This document shows, piece after piece, positions 21,233 through 29,400 of a stretch of DNA of 32,083 nt; the stretch's first letter is position 1, and each line of letters begins with the position of its first letter. Position numbers and translations under genes: made by a program. Source of the DNA: Clostridia bacterium (lineage in GTDB: Bacteria > Bacillota > Clostridia > CAKSNL01 > HGM11501); NCBI GenBank assembly GCA_017411325.1, contig JAFQQJ010000037.1, positions 1 to 32,083 of the forward strand, given 5' to 3'. The notes under the pieces were generated by a model, which did not search any database, was not told where the DNA came from, and was given only the letters and a program-made list of their open reading frames with translations.

Positions 21233-23359
21233 ATGAAAATTATACCTTTTTCAAAAAGCAGAGAGCATCTTACAAATCAGTATGATAAAATAAAGAAAGA
21301 GTTTGAAAGGGAAAGGGAGCTTTTGCTTCACGAGGAAGTGAAGGCTGAGTATTTTAATGCACCTACATTGCAGGAAGGAAAGGGAAGGGCGATAAAGCAT
21401 TTCCTTTCAAAGGTAAAGCTTTTTATAAATCCTTATGATATTTTTTGCGATATGGCGGAAACGGGAATTACCCCCATGCATTTAAGGGATTCTGAGTACG
21501 GCAGAATCTGCCCCGTAAGCCGTGATGCAAATTTAAGCGAATCGTGCGGTGCTTATCTTTCGGGGTGGGACCCGGGGCACACCATGCCTGACTGGAAGAG
21601 GATTTTAACCCTCGGCATAACGGGTATACTTTCCGAGGCGGAAGGCCATCTTGAAAGAGAGAATCTTACGGATGAAGAGAAAGCCTTTTACCGCTCTGTA
21701 AAATATGCCTATGAGGGAATTTTGATATACATAAAAAGGCTTTATGACTTAGCAGAGGAAGCCGAAGGGGAAAACGCCGTCTTTGCAAAGGAAAACCTTC
21801 TGGAAATATCTATGCACGAGCCAAGGACACTTTCTCAGGCGATGCAGCTTTACTTCATTTATTATATGGTTCAGCATCACGTTGAGGGAGAAAACTTAAG
21901 GTCACTCGGTGCACTTGATTCCCTTTTATACCCCTATTACAAAAGCGATATTGAAAAGGGGATAATCACAAAGGATGAGGCAAGGGAGATGATAAGATAC
22001 TTCCTTTATAAATGGACAAGTATGCATGTGCTTGCCAATATGCCCTTTAACCTCTGCACCGAGGTCAATGAAATGACATATCTCATCTTAGAGGAATATA
22101 TCGCTCTTGATGTGATTGATCCGAAAATCCATATAAAGTGCGGAAAAAATATGCCCGACGATGTTTTGAAAATGGTGCTTGATTCCATAAGAAACGGAAA
22201 AAGCAGCTTTGTTTTTGCCAACAGCGAAGTTGTGAAAAAATCCCTTATGAATATCGGCGAGGAAGAATGTGACGCCGAGGACTATACATTAATCGGCTGC
22301 TATGAGCCTGCAAGCGCGGGAAAGGAATTTCCCTGCACCTTAAACGGGAGAATAAATCTTCCCATGGCGATTGAAGTTATATTGGGCGGAGGAAAAAACT
22401 TCAGATGTGATGAAGTGCTTGGTGAGGTTACGGGAAAATGCGAAAGCTTTGATGAATTTTACAATGAAGTAAAAAAGCTCCTTAAAAGCTGGAGCGAAAA
22501 GTCAATTGCGGAAATTTCAAGAATTGAGAAAAAATATCCCGAGTTTTTACAGTCCCCCGTAATTTCGGGAACCTTTGAAAGCTGTATGGAAAAGGGGATG
22601 GATGCATACAGAGGCGGTGCAAAGTACAATAATTCCTCCATCTGCATTTTCGGTCTTGCAACCTTTGCAGATTCCCTCATGGCCATTAAAAAAATGGTAT
22701 TTACGGAAAAAATAGTTTCACTTTCAGAGCTTACAAAAATTCTTAAAGCAAACTGGGAAGGGTATGAGGATTTAAGGCTGTATGCCAAAAACGAATGCAA
22801 AAAATTCGGAAACGGGGATGTGGAAGCCGACTTTTTCGCAGAGGATATTACCCGCTTTATGTCAGAAAATATAAACGGGAAGGAAAACGGACGGGGCGGC
22901 GTATTCCGTCTGGGCATCTTTTCCATTGACTGGATTATCCATTACGGTCGGCTTACCGGTGCATCTGCCGACGGACGGAGAAAAGGCGAAGCCTTAAGTA
23001 AAAACATAAGTGCAAGTGTAGGAATGGACAAAAAGGGCGTGACCGGAGCGATAAATTCCGCAACAGCTTTCAATCACAGTCTGGCTTCCGACGGAACGGT
23101 GCTTGATTTAGCTATCCATCCCACCGCAGTTTCGGGGGACGAGGGGCTTAATATTATGCTGAGCCTTCTTAAAACCTATTTTAACAAGGGCGGCTTTGCG
23201 GTGCATATGAATGTGCTTTCGGCTGAAACCCTTAAAAAGGCGCAGGAAAATCCCGAAAGGTATAAAAATCTCCAGGTTCGTCTTTGCGGCTGGAACGTGT
23301 ACTTTGCCGATTTATCAAAGGAAATGCAGGATAATCTCATAAGGAGTATGGGGGAGTAA
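21233..23359 (+). CDS. Glycyl radical enzyme, uncharacterised subgroup (paralogue 1)
   Basis: A 708-residue member of the pyruvate formate-lyase/diol dehydratase superfamily. The active-site cysteine is Cys356 in LIGCYEPAS, with Glu358 as candidate base; the radical glycine is Gly686 in QVRLCGWNVYF near the C-terminus; the preceding YGRLTGASADGRRKGEALSKN segment is a family hallmark. Known subgroups usually show GC[VA]E and R-V-x-G-[YF]; here Tyr follows the cysteine and Trp-Asn follow the glycine. It is shorter than usual (about 760-850 aa). The Cys-x-Glu pattern favours a dehydratase or C-O/C-N lyase over a formate-lyase, which has two adjacent cysteines. One base separates it from the second enzyme, and an activase follows. 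Substrate unknown. Confidence 0.88.
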   Translation: MKIIPFSKSREHLTNQYDKIKKEFERERELLLHEEVKAEYFNAPTLQEGKGRAIKHFLSKVKLFINPYDIFCDMAETGITPMHLRDSEYGRICPVSRDANLSESCGAYLSGWDPGHTMPDWKRILTLGITGILSEAEGHLERENLTDEEKAFYRSVKYAYEGILIYIKRLYDLAEEAEGENAVFAKENLLEISMHEPRTLSQAMQLYFIYYMVQHHVEGENLRSLGALDSLLYPYYKSDIEKGIITKDEAREMIRYFLYKWTSMHVLANMPFNLCTEVNEMTYLILEEYIALDVIDPKIHIKCGKNMPDDVLKMVLDSIRNGKSSFVFANSEVVKKSLMNIGEEECDAEDYTLIGCYEPASAGKEFPCTLNGRINLPMAIEVILGGGKNFRCDEVLGEVTGKCESFDEFYNEVKKLLKSWSEKSIAEISRIEKKYPEFLQSPVISGTFESCMEKGMDAYRGGAKYNNSSICIFGLATFADSLMAIKKMVFTEKIVSLSELTKILKANWEGYEDLRLYAKNECKKFGNGDVEADFFAEDITRFMSENINGKENGRGGVFRLGIFSIDWIIHYGRLTGASADGRRKGEALSKNISASVGMDKKGVTGAINSATAFNHSLASDGTVLDLAIHPTAVSGDEGLNIMLSLLKTYFNKGGFAVHMNVLSAETLKKAQENPERYKNLQVRLCGWNVYFADLSKEMQDNLIRSMGE

Positions 23360-23360
23360 T

Positions 23361-25613
23361 ATGAAGCTTCTGTATGAATTAGTTAAAGAGAGAGACAGAA
23401 TGGTGATAGAAAACAAATATCACAAAGTATCTGAAAATTTTGATCCCTTCAACAGAATGGATTATCACGGATATGACTATGATGAGACTACGGGACTGTC
23501 CGACGAAGAAATTAAAAAAGGACTTTCTGCTCTTTCGGAAAAATTAAAAAATGAACCACGGCAGATTATAAAGGCAAGGCTTTTTGAGTACATTCTTGAC
23601 AATACGAGAATCGATGTAAACGACAACGATTACTTTGTCGGAATTTATTCCTGGGGAAGGCTTATAAAAGACTACGCGGTAAATCCCTGGCATAATGAAA
23701 TCCTAAAAAAAGTAAACGGAAGGACGGAAGGCTTCAGGGACAAAATGATGGCTGCCGGGCTTTCCTGGATTGCCCTTGATTTTGACCATTCCGTTCCTGA
23801 TTGGGATTCGCTTATAAAGCTTGGCTTTCCCGGAATACTTAAGCGCCTTGAAGAGTCCTGTGAAAAGCACAGGGCAGAAAATACGCTGACTGAAAAAAGA
23901 GAAATATTTTACAATGCGGCAAGTATAGAATATAAGGCAACTTTAAGGCTGATAAAAAGGCTTTATGATTATTCTGCTGTTAAAAAATCCGATAAAGCAA
24001 AAACCGTATCAAAGGCTCTTTTGAATCTGGCACAAGGTGCACCTCAGAACACCTTTGAAGTGCTTTTGCTCATATACATATATTTTATATTAAGCGAATG
24101 TGTAGATTATAATCAGGTAAGAAGCCTGGGCTACGGACTTGATGCAACCCTTATGCCGTTTTACGAAAAAGATATTGAGAACGGGACTTTTACGAAAGAG
24201 GAGCTTGCCTCGTTTATTGCATATTTTCTCCTTCAGTTTCATGCAATGGGAAATTACTGGGGACAGCCTTTATATCTTGGCGGGACAAATGCGGACGGAA
24301 GCACAAAGGTGTGCGAACTGTCTTATCTTATTTTAGATATTATGGATACTCTCGGAATATATAACCCGAAAATTCAGATAAAGATAAGCAAAAAAACGCC
24401 GAAGGACTTTATATTAAAGGCTCTTGAAATGATAAGAGGCGGTTCAAACGGCATAGTATTTTGTAATGAAGATATAATTGTAAAAGCCTTGATGCGTAGA
24501 GGTGCAACCTTTGAGGAGGCTATGGATTCTGTTGTAAAAGGGTGTTATGAATATGCGGTTAAAGCAAAGAGCATCAGCACTTCTTTTAATACAATAAATG
24601 CATTAAAGCCGATACTTTTAGTGTTTGACAACGGAAGGGATATATCTACGGGAATGGATCTCGGACTGAAAACGGGAGATGTTTCGTCATTTGAAAGCTT
24701 CGGGGATTTTTACAGGGCATACCTTAAACAGCTTGAGTATACAATAAAAAGGACTATGGCGGTTGTAAATGAGCTTGAGGGGCATATAAATGAAGTAAAC
24801 CCGGTATTGCTGTTCGCCGGAACAATTTCTTCTTGCGCAGATAATCTGGCTGACGGAAATGACGGGGGAATGAATACTGTTTCAGCGTTGCTTATAAACG
24901 GACTCGGAAGTGCAGTTGATGCACTTATGGCGGTGTATGAGCTTGTGTTTGAAACAGGATATACCACAATGAAGGTGCTTAAAGAAGCTGTCAGAAGCAA
25001 CTGGGAAGGCTATGAAGAGTTGAGACATAAAGCTCTGTCCTGCAGGCATAAGTACGGTAACGGCGATAAAGTAGCGGATTATTATGCAAATGCAGTTCAC
25101 AATTTAGTTGCATCTTTAATTGCTGATGCGAAAAATGGGCTTGGCGGAATTTACGAATATGAGATTCATTCTGCAAGAGCATTTATAGATATGGGAAAAG
25201 TAACAGGTGCCACACCCGACGGCAGAAAAAATGGGGAAGAAACCTCTAAAAATGCATCGCCGACTCCGGGAATGGACAAAAATGGCGTAACGGCACTTAT
25301 AAACTCTGTAACGACAATGGATATGTCCCTGGCAAATTCGGGAGCTTGCCTTGATGTGATGCTTCATCCTTCGGCAGTTGCGGGAGATGATGGTCTTTTG
25401 GCATTTTACAGTGTGCTTAATACATATATTAAAAAGGGCGGAGCTTCGATTCATTTCAATGTGTTTGATGCAAAGGTTCTCCGTGATGCACAGAAAAATC
25501 CGCAAAACTATAAAAATTTACAGGTGAGGGTATGCGGATGGAATGTGCTGTGGAACAATATGTGTAAAGAAGAGCAGGATGCCTATATAAAAAGGGCGGA
25601 AAACATCATATAA
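23361..25613 (+). CDS. Glycyl radical enzyme, uncharacterised subgroup (paralogue 2)
   Basis: A 750-residue enzyme homologous to the preceding one. Key residues are Cys395 and Glu397 (VVKGCYEYAVKAKS) and Gly726 (QVRVCGWNVLW), with MGKVTGATPDGRKNGEETSKN before the C-terminal loop. Both catalytic elements are intact, so it is not a decayed copy. It differs from paralogue 1 by a longer N-terminus and, just after the active-site cysteine, by EYAVKAKS in place of EPASAGKE, which suggests a different substrate or a heteromeric complex. The activase starts 14 bp later, so one activase probably serves both. A diol-dehydratase-like or lyase reaction on a sugar-derived substrate is inferred only. Confidence 0.88.
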   Translation: MKLLYELVKERDRMVIENKYHKVSENFDPFNRMDYHGYDYDETTGLSDEEIKKGLSALSEKLKNEPRQIIKARLFEYILDNTRIDVNDNDYFVGIYSWGRLIKDYAVNPWHNEILKKVNGRTEGFRDKMMAAGLSWIALDFDHSVPDWDSLIKLGFPGILKRLEESCEKHRAENTLTEKREIFYNAASIEYKATLRLIKRLYDYSAVKKSDKAKTVSKALLNLAQGAPQNTFEVLLLIYIYFILSECVDYNQVRSLGYGLDATLMPFYEKDIENGTFTKEELASFIAYFLLQFHAMGNYWGQPLYLGGTNADGSTKVCELSYLILDIMDTLGIYNPKIQIKISKKTPKDFILKALEMIRGGSNGIVFCNEDIIVKALMRRGATFEEAMDSVVKGCYEYAVKAKSISTSFNTINALKPILLVFDNGRDISTGMDLGLKTGDVSSFESFGDFYRAYLKQLEYTIKRTMAVVNELEGHINEVNPVLLFAGTISSCADNLADGNDGGMNTVSALLINGLGSAVDALMAVYELVFETGYTTMKVLKEAVRSNWEGYEELRHKALSCRHKYGNGDKVADYYANAVHNLVASLIADAKNGLGGIYEYEIHSARAFIDMGKVTGATPDGRKNGEETSKNASPTPGMDKNGVTALINSVTTMDMSLANSGACLDVMLHPSAVAGDDGLLAFYSVLNTYIKKGGASIHFNVFDAKVLRDAQKNPQNYKNLQVRVCGWNVLWNNMCKEEQDAYIKRAENII

Positions 25614-25627
25614 CAAAGGAGAAGGTT

Positions 25628-26500
25628 ATGAAAAAGGCTTTGATATTTGAAATAAAACGCTTTGCCGTTCACGACGGGCCCGGCATAAGGACAACGGTGT
25701 TTTTCAAGGGCTGTCCGCTTTCCTGCATATGGTGCCACAATCCCGAGGGGATTTCCTTTAAAGGGGAGCTTGCATCCTACAATCATAAGTGCATCGCCTG
25801 CGGGGCGTGCGTAAGTGCGTGCAAAAACGGCGCTCATATATTAAATGAAAAAGGGCACTTCTTTGAGCGCGGAAAGTGCAGCCTTTGCTCAGGTTGCGTA
25901 AGCATTTGCAGAGGTGATGCCTTAAAGCTTTACGGTAAGGCTGTTACGGTAGATGATATCCTGCCCGAACTGCTTTCCGATAAGGATTTTTACGAAACCT
26001 CGGGCGGAGGAGTTACGCTTTCCGGAGGCGAGTGCCTTATGCAATCGGACTTCTGCCGTGAATTACTGGCAGAACTTAAAAAGGAAGGAATCCATACTGC
26101 AGTTGACACATCGGGATATGTAAAAAGGGAAGAGATAGACAAGGTTTTACCATATACCGATTTGTTTTTATATGATATAAAGGCTATAGACGAAGACGTG
26201 CATATAAAATGTACGGGCAGGAGCAATAAGATAATACTTGAAAATCTTAAGTATATTGACTCGCTTGGCAAAAGCATAGAGATAAGATACCCTTATGTAC
26301 CTCATTTTAATTCGGGCGAGGCGGAAAAAATAGCCGATTTTGTAAAAACGCTTAAAAACGTGACCGATGTTAAGGTTTTGGCTTATCACAACTATGCCGC
26401 ATCGAAGTATGATGCTCTCGGAATGGAAAATACCCTGCCCGGAACATTGCCCTCCGATGAAGAAATACGTGAAACTGAGCAAATAATGAAAAAGCAGTAA
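25628..26500 (+). CDS. Glycyl-radical enzyme activating protein (radical SAM)
   Basis: A 290-residue radical S-adenosylmethionine activase that abstracts hydrogen from the radical glycine of its partner. The radical-SAM cluster is Cys29-x3-Cys33-x2-Cys36 (FFKGCPLSCIWCHNPEG). Two inserted ferredoxin-type clusters follow, at Cys55/58/61/65 and Cys84/87/90/94, as in activases of diol dehydratase, choline lyase and benzylsuccinate-type enzymes but not of pyruvate formate-lyase. SAM-binding motifs include GGGVTLSGGECLMQ and DTSGY. Two glycyl radical enzymes lie directly upstream in the same operon. A terminator overlaps its stop. Confidence 0.95.
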   Translation: MKKALIFEIKRFAVHDGPGIRTTVFFKGCPLSCIWCHNPEGISFKGELASYNHKCIACGACVSACKNGAHILNEKGHFFERGKCSLCSGCVSICRGDALKLYGKAVTVDDILPELLSDKDFYETSGGGVTLSGGECLMQSDFCRELLAELKKEGIHTAVDTSGYVKREEIDKVLPYTDLFLYDIKAIDEDVHIKCTGRSNKIILENLKYIDSLGKSIEIRYPYVPHFNSGEAEKIADFVKTLKNVTDVKVLAYHNYAASKYDALGMENTLPGTLPSDEEIRETEQIMKKQ

Positions 26501-26521
26501 TGCATTGCATTACTGCTTTTT
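26489..26521. terminator. Terminator overlapping the activase stop codon
   Basis: AAAAAGCAGTAATGCA pairs with TGCATTACTGCTTTTT. The left arm contains the last codons and stop of the activase, and the right arm ends in a T-run, closing the glycyl radical operon. Confidence 0.85.
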
Positions 26522-26556
26522 GTATCGTTTTGTCCTAATGCCGTATCATTTTTTTA

Positions 26557-26585
26557 TTGACAAATAAATCAAGGCGTGATATAAT
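26557..26585 (+). promoter_or_regulatory. Consensus sigma-A promoter for the secreted-protein genes
   Basis: TTGACA (26557-26562), 17 bases, TATAAT (26580-26585): a perfect consensus 31 bp before the start, directly after a terminator. It implies high basal expression. Confidence 0.85.
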
Positions 26586-26615
26586 TAAAACACCAATTAT
26601 GAAAGGATGGACGAA

Positions 26616-29387
26616 ATGAAAAAAGTATTTAGCTTGCTTTTGGCGCTTTTAATGACTTTGTCCCTTGCAACGGTTGCGTTTGCAGGTGAAGTTACATTAA
26701 AGCCCGCTGATGTCGATGAAAAATCAGCAAAAATTTATACCCCCGAAATGCATATAGGAGGCTTTGAACATAAGGAATATTTTATGTTCAGGGATGTGGA
26801 CTTAACCGGCATAAACTCCATAGGAGTTACAGCTACGGTTAACCTCCGTAACACTTCTTCCAACGGTGAAACTTTAGTTATTATGGCAGATGACTATAAG
26901 AGGGGAGAGCCTCTGGGCTACATAACCTTGTCCGATGACGGTGAAAACATAAAGGAATATACCTCAATCAGAAAAATTGACGGCGTGCACGACCTTTATT
27001 TTTACTGTCTCTACGGAAAAGGTACGGGAACTGCTTCCATGAGGATTCACGACATAACCCTTTATGAAAAGGGCTTTGTAAATCCCGACTATGACAAGTT
27101 TGTGGACGATTCCTTTATAAAGGATGTTTATTCCGATACATGGGCAGCAACCGACAGCTACGGAAGAGCGGTGGCAAACTTTGAAGAAACCGGCGCACCC
27201 AAGACCGACGGCAGAGAAATCGGTATGCTTTACTGGAACTGGCACACATCGGAAGGCCCCAACCACCACGCAGGTGTAATTCCTGAGGTTGTTAAAAACC
27301 ATCCCGATGCAATGAAGGACTTTAACGATCCTGCCTGGGATGATCTTGCAAAATACTACTGGGGAGAGCCTGTACTTGGCTTTTATAATTCCTATGATTA
27401 CTGGGTATACCGTAAGCACGCGGAAATGATGGCGATAGCCGGTGTTGATGCCATATTCTTTGACTATACCAACGGCGGATGGGATTACATCTCAACTCTT
27501 AATGTAATTGCAGAAGCTTTCCGTGATGCAAAGGCATCAGGTATTGATATTCCCAAATTCTCAATTTTCTCCCATATGGGTTCGGATTATGATGTATGCT
27601 ACAGAAACCTTATGGCGATTTATGCAAACTGCTTTATCGAGCACGACTATACCGATATCTGGTATCACTGGGAGGATAAGCCCTTAATCTTCGGTAACGC
27701 AGTGCCGGAACGTGCAATTAATGCTGTTGATTCCGACAACCTTATGGAGCGTAAGCTTGTAAAGGATACGGAGGACTTTTTCACAATCCGTATGAACGGC
27801 GGAAGAAACGACAGAACCTTCAGTAATTACTGGATGTGGCTTGAAAACTTCCCCCAGGTATTAAGAAATGTGGACAAAGAGACAGGTCGTCCTGAATTTG
27901 TTGTGGTTGGTACCGCAATAAACCAGTCCACCGTTTACGGAGTAGGTATGACAGGCGTATTCTCCGATCCTTATTCAAAGGGAAGAGGCTTCTCTGAGGT
28001 ATTCGGTGAGGATTATTCGGAAAATGGTATGCGCGAGGGCTATTTCTTCCGTGAGCAGGCAAACCTTGCCCTGGAAGCAGGACCTGAGTTTATTATGCTT
28101 GACGGCTGGAACGAGCTTACAACAGTTCGATATGACGTTTACGGCATATTCAAGGGTGTTGTTTACGTTGACACCTTTGACTATGAAAACAGCCGTGACT
28201 TTGAGCCGGTACGCGGCCCCATAAAGGATGACTATTACAATCTTCTTTGCGACTTTGTAAGAAAATATAAGGGCGTTCGCCCCGTACCCACTTTAAGCGG
28301 TGCAAAGACCATTGATATTACGGCGGATGCTTCCCAGTGGGCAGGCGTTGGACCCGAATACTTAAACTATTATCAGGACTATGAGAGAGATTCCTATGGT
28401 CTTGGTGTTCATCATACAGAAACCGATGAAGTACATCACTACACAACCAAGGTTGAAAATGCAATAAAGAGCGCAAAGGTTACGGTTGACAATGATAATT
28501 TCTACTTCCTTGTAAACACTGAAAAGGATATAAAGACAGGCGTAAAGGGCTTCTTGACACTCTACATAAATGCTGACAGAAATTATGCTACGGGCTGGGA
28601 AGGCTATGACTACGCAGTAAACCTTGCGGGTGACAAGGTATTATCAAAGTATAACGGCAGTTGGGAAACAATAGGCAACGTAAGCTACACCGTTAAAGGT
28701 TCTGCCCTTCAGATGGAGCTTCCGAGAAGCTTAATCGGAGAAACAGGAGCGGTTGACTTTGAATTCAAGTGGACAGATTCAGTCCATAACCCCGAAGACT
28801 TACTTAACTTCTATGCAGAAGGCAGTGTTGCTCCTTACGGTCGCTTTAACTATGTATTTACAGAAGTTGCGGAAACTGCATTAACTGATGAAGAGCGTGC
28901 GACACTTAAGGAAACAGAAACCACAATCATAAAAGCGGGCGCTCCCAAGATGATTGTAAAGGGCGCAAAGATGAAGGTTTACGAGGCTGATACAAGGGTT
29001 TCTGCCTTTATGGAAAACGGTATGCTTTACATTCCCGAAAGTGCCTACAACGAAATTATGGGCTACGGCAGAAGCAAGACAGAGTATAATGCGGACTATA
29101 ACCGCTTCTTTACAAGACATTTTGATCTTTCTGAAAACCTTCAGGAAGTTATAAACTCAACCTGGACCACCTGCGAGCTTGACAGCCTTGACGTACTTGT
29201 AGGCGGCAGAGAAGCACGTCTTACAAATCCCGTAATATACAGAAACGGCATATTCTATATTCCCGCTTCCTTTATAGCAGAATGCTATGGCTGGGAAGTT
29301 AAGGATTTAGGAAACGGCGTATTTACAATAAGCAAAGCTGCGGCTGATATGAATGCGGTAAACGCCGTACTTTCTCACATTAACTAA
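26616..29387 (+). CDS. Secreted multidomain protein with GH71/GH99-like catalytic region
   Basis: A 923-residue exported protein. Residues 1-23 are a signal peptide (cut after AFA). About 24-152 form a beta-rich CBM6-like region (IGVTATVNLRNT, SMRIHDITLYEKGF). About 198-555 resemble a TIM barrel of the GH71/GH99/WbsX-like group: REIGMLYWNWHTSEG, then GVDAIFFDYTNGGWD (Asp283 candidate acid), DIWYHWEDKPLIFGN and FIMLDGWNELTTVRYD (Trp498-Asn499-Glu500). About 560-750 contain a CBM9/DOMON-like beta region (FLTLYINADRNYATGWEGYDYAVN). The end (about 775-908) resembles copper-amine-oxidase N-terminal repeats used as stalks. It probably cleaves a polysaccharide outside the cell. The start at 26616 is preferred over 26607 because the GAAAGGA site overlaps the latter. 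Enzymatic specificity is unknown. Confidence 0.75.
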   Translation: MKKVFSLLLALLMTLSLATVAFAGEVTLKPADVDEKSAKIYTPEMHIGGFEHKEYFMFRDVDLTGINSIGVTATVNLRNTSSNGETLVIMADDYKRGEPLGYITLSDDGENIKEYTSIRKIDGVHDLYFYCLYGKGTGTASMRIHDITLYEKGFVNPDYDKFVDDSFIKDVYSDTWAATDSYGRAVANFEETGAPKTDGREIGMLYWNWHTSEGPNHHAGVIPEVVKNHPDAMKDFNDPAWDDLAKYYWGEPVLGFYNSYDYWVYRKHAEMMAIAGVDAIFFDYTNGGWDYISTLNVIAEAFRDAKASGIDIPKFSIFSHMGSDYDVCYRNLMAIYANCFIEHDYTDIWYHWEDKPLIFGNAVPERAINAVDSDNLMERKLVKDTEDFFTIRMNGGRNDRTFSNYWMWLENFPQVLRNVDKETGRPEFVVVGTAINQSTVYGVGMTGVFSDPYSKGRGFSEVFGEDYSENGMREGYFFREQANLALEAGPEFIMLDGWNELTTVRYDVYGIFKGVVYVDTFDYENSRDFEPVRGPIKDDYYNLLCDFVRKYKGVRPVPTLSGAKTIDITADASQWAGVGPEYLNYYQDYERDSYGLGVHHTETDEVHHYTTKVENAIKSAKVTVDNDNFYFLVNTEKDIKTGVKGFLTLYINADRNYATGWEGYDYAVNLAGDKVLSKYNGSWETIGNVSYTVKGSALQMELPRSLIGETGAVDFEFKWTDSVHNPEDLLNFYAEGSVAPYGRFNYVFTEVAETALTDEERATLKETETTIIKAGAPKMIVKGAKMKVYEADTRVSAFMENGMLYIPESAYNEIMGYGRSKTEYNADYNRFFTRHFDLSENLQEVINSTWTTCELDSLDVLVGGREARLTNPVIYRNGIFYIPASFIAECYGWEVKDLGNGVFTISKAAADMNAVNAVLSHIN

Positions 29388-29400
29388 GGAGGGATGAATT

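Noticed and set aside
23361..25613. Second glycyl radical gene as a decayed duplicate
   Set aside because: Its active-site Cys, Glu and radical Gly regions are intact and the frame is open for 750 codons.
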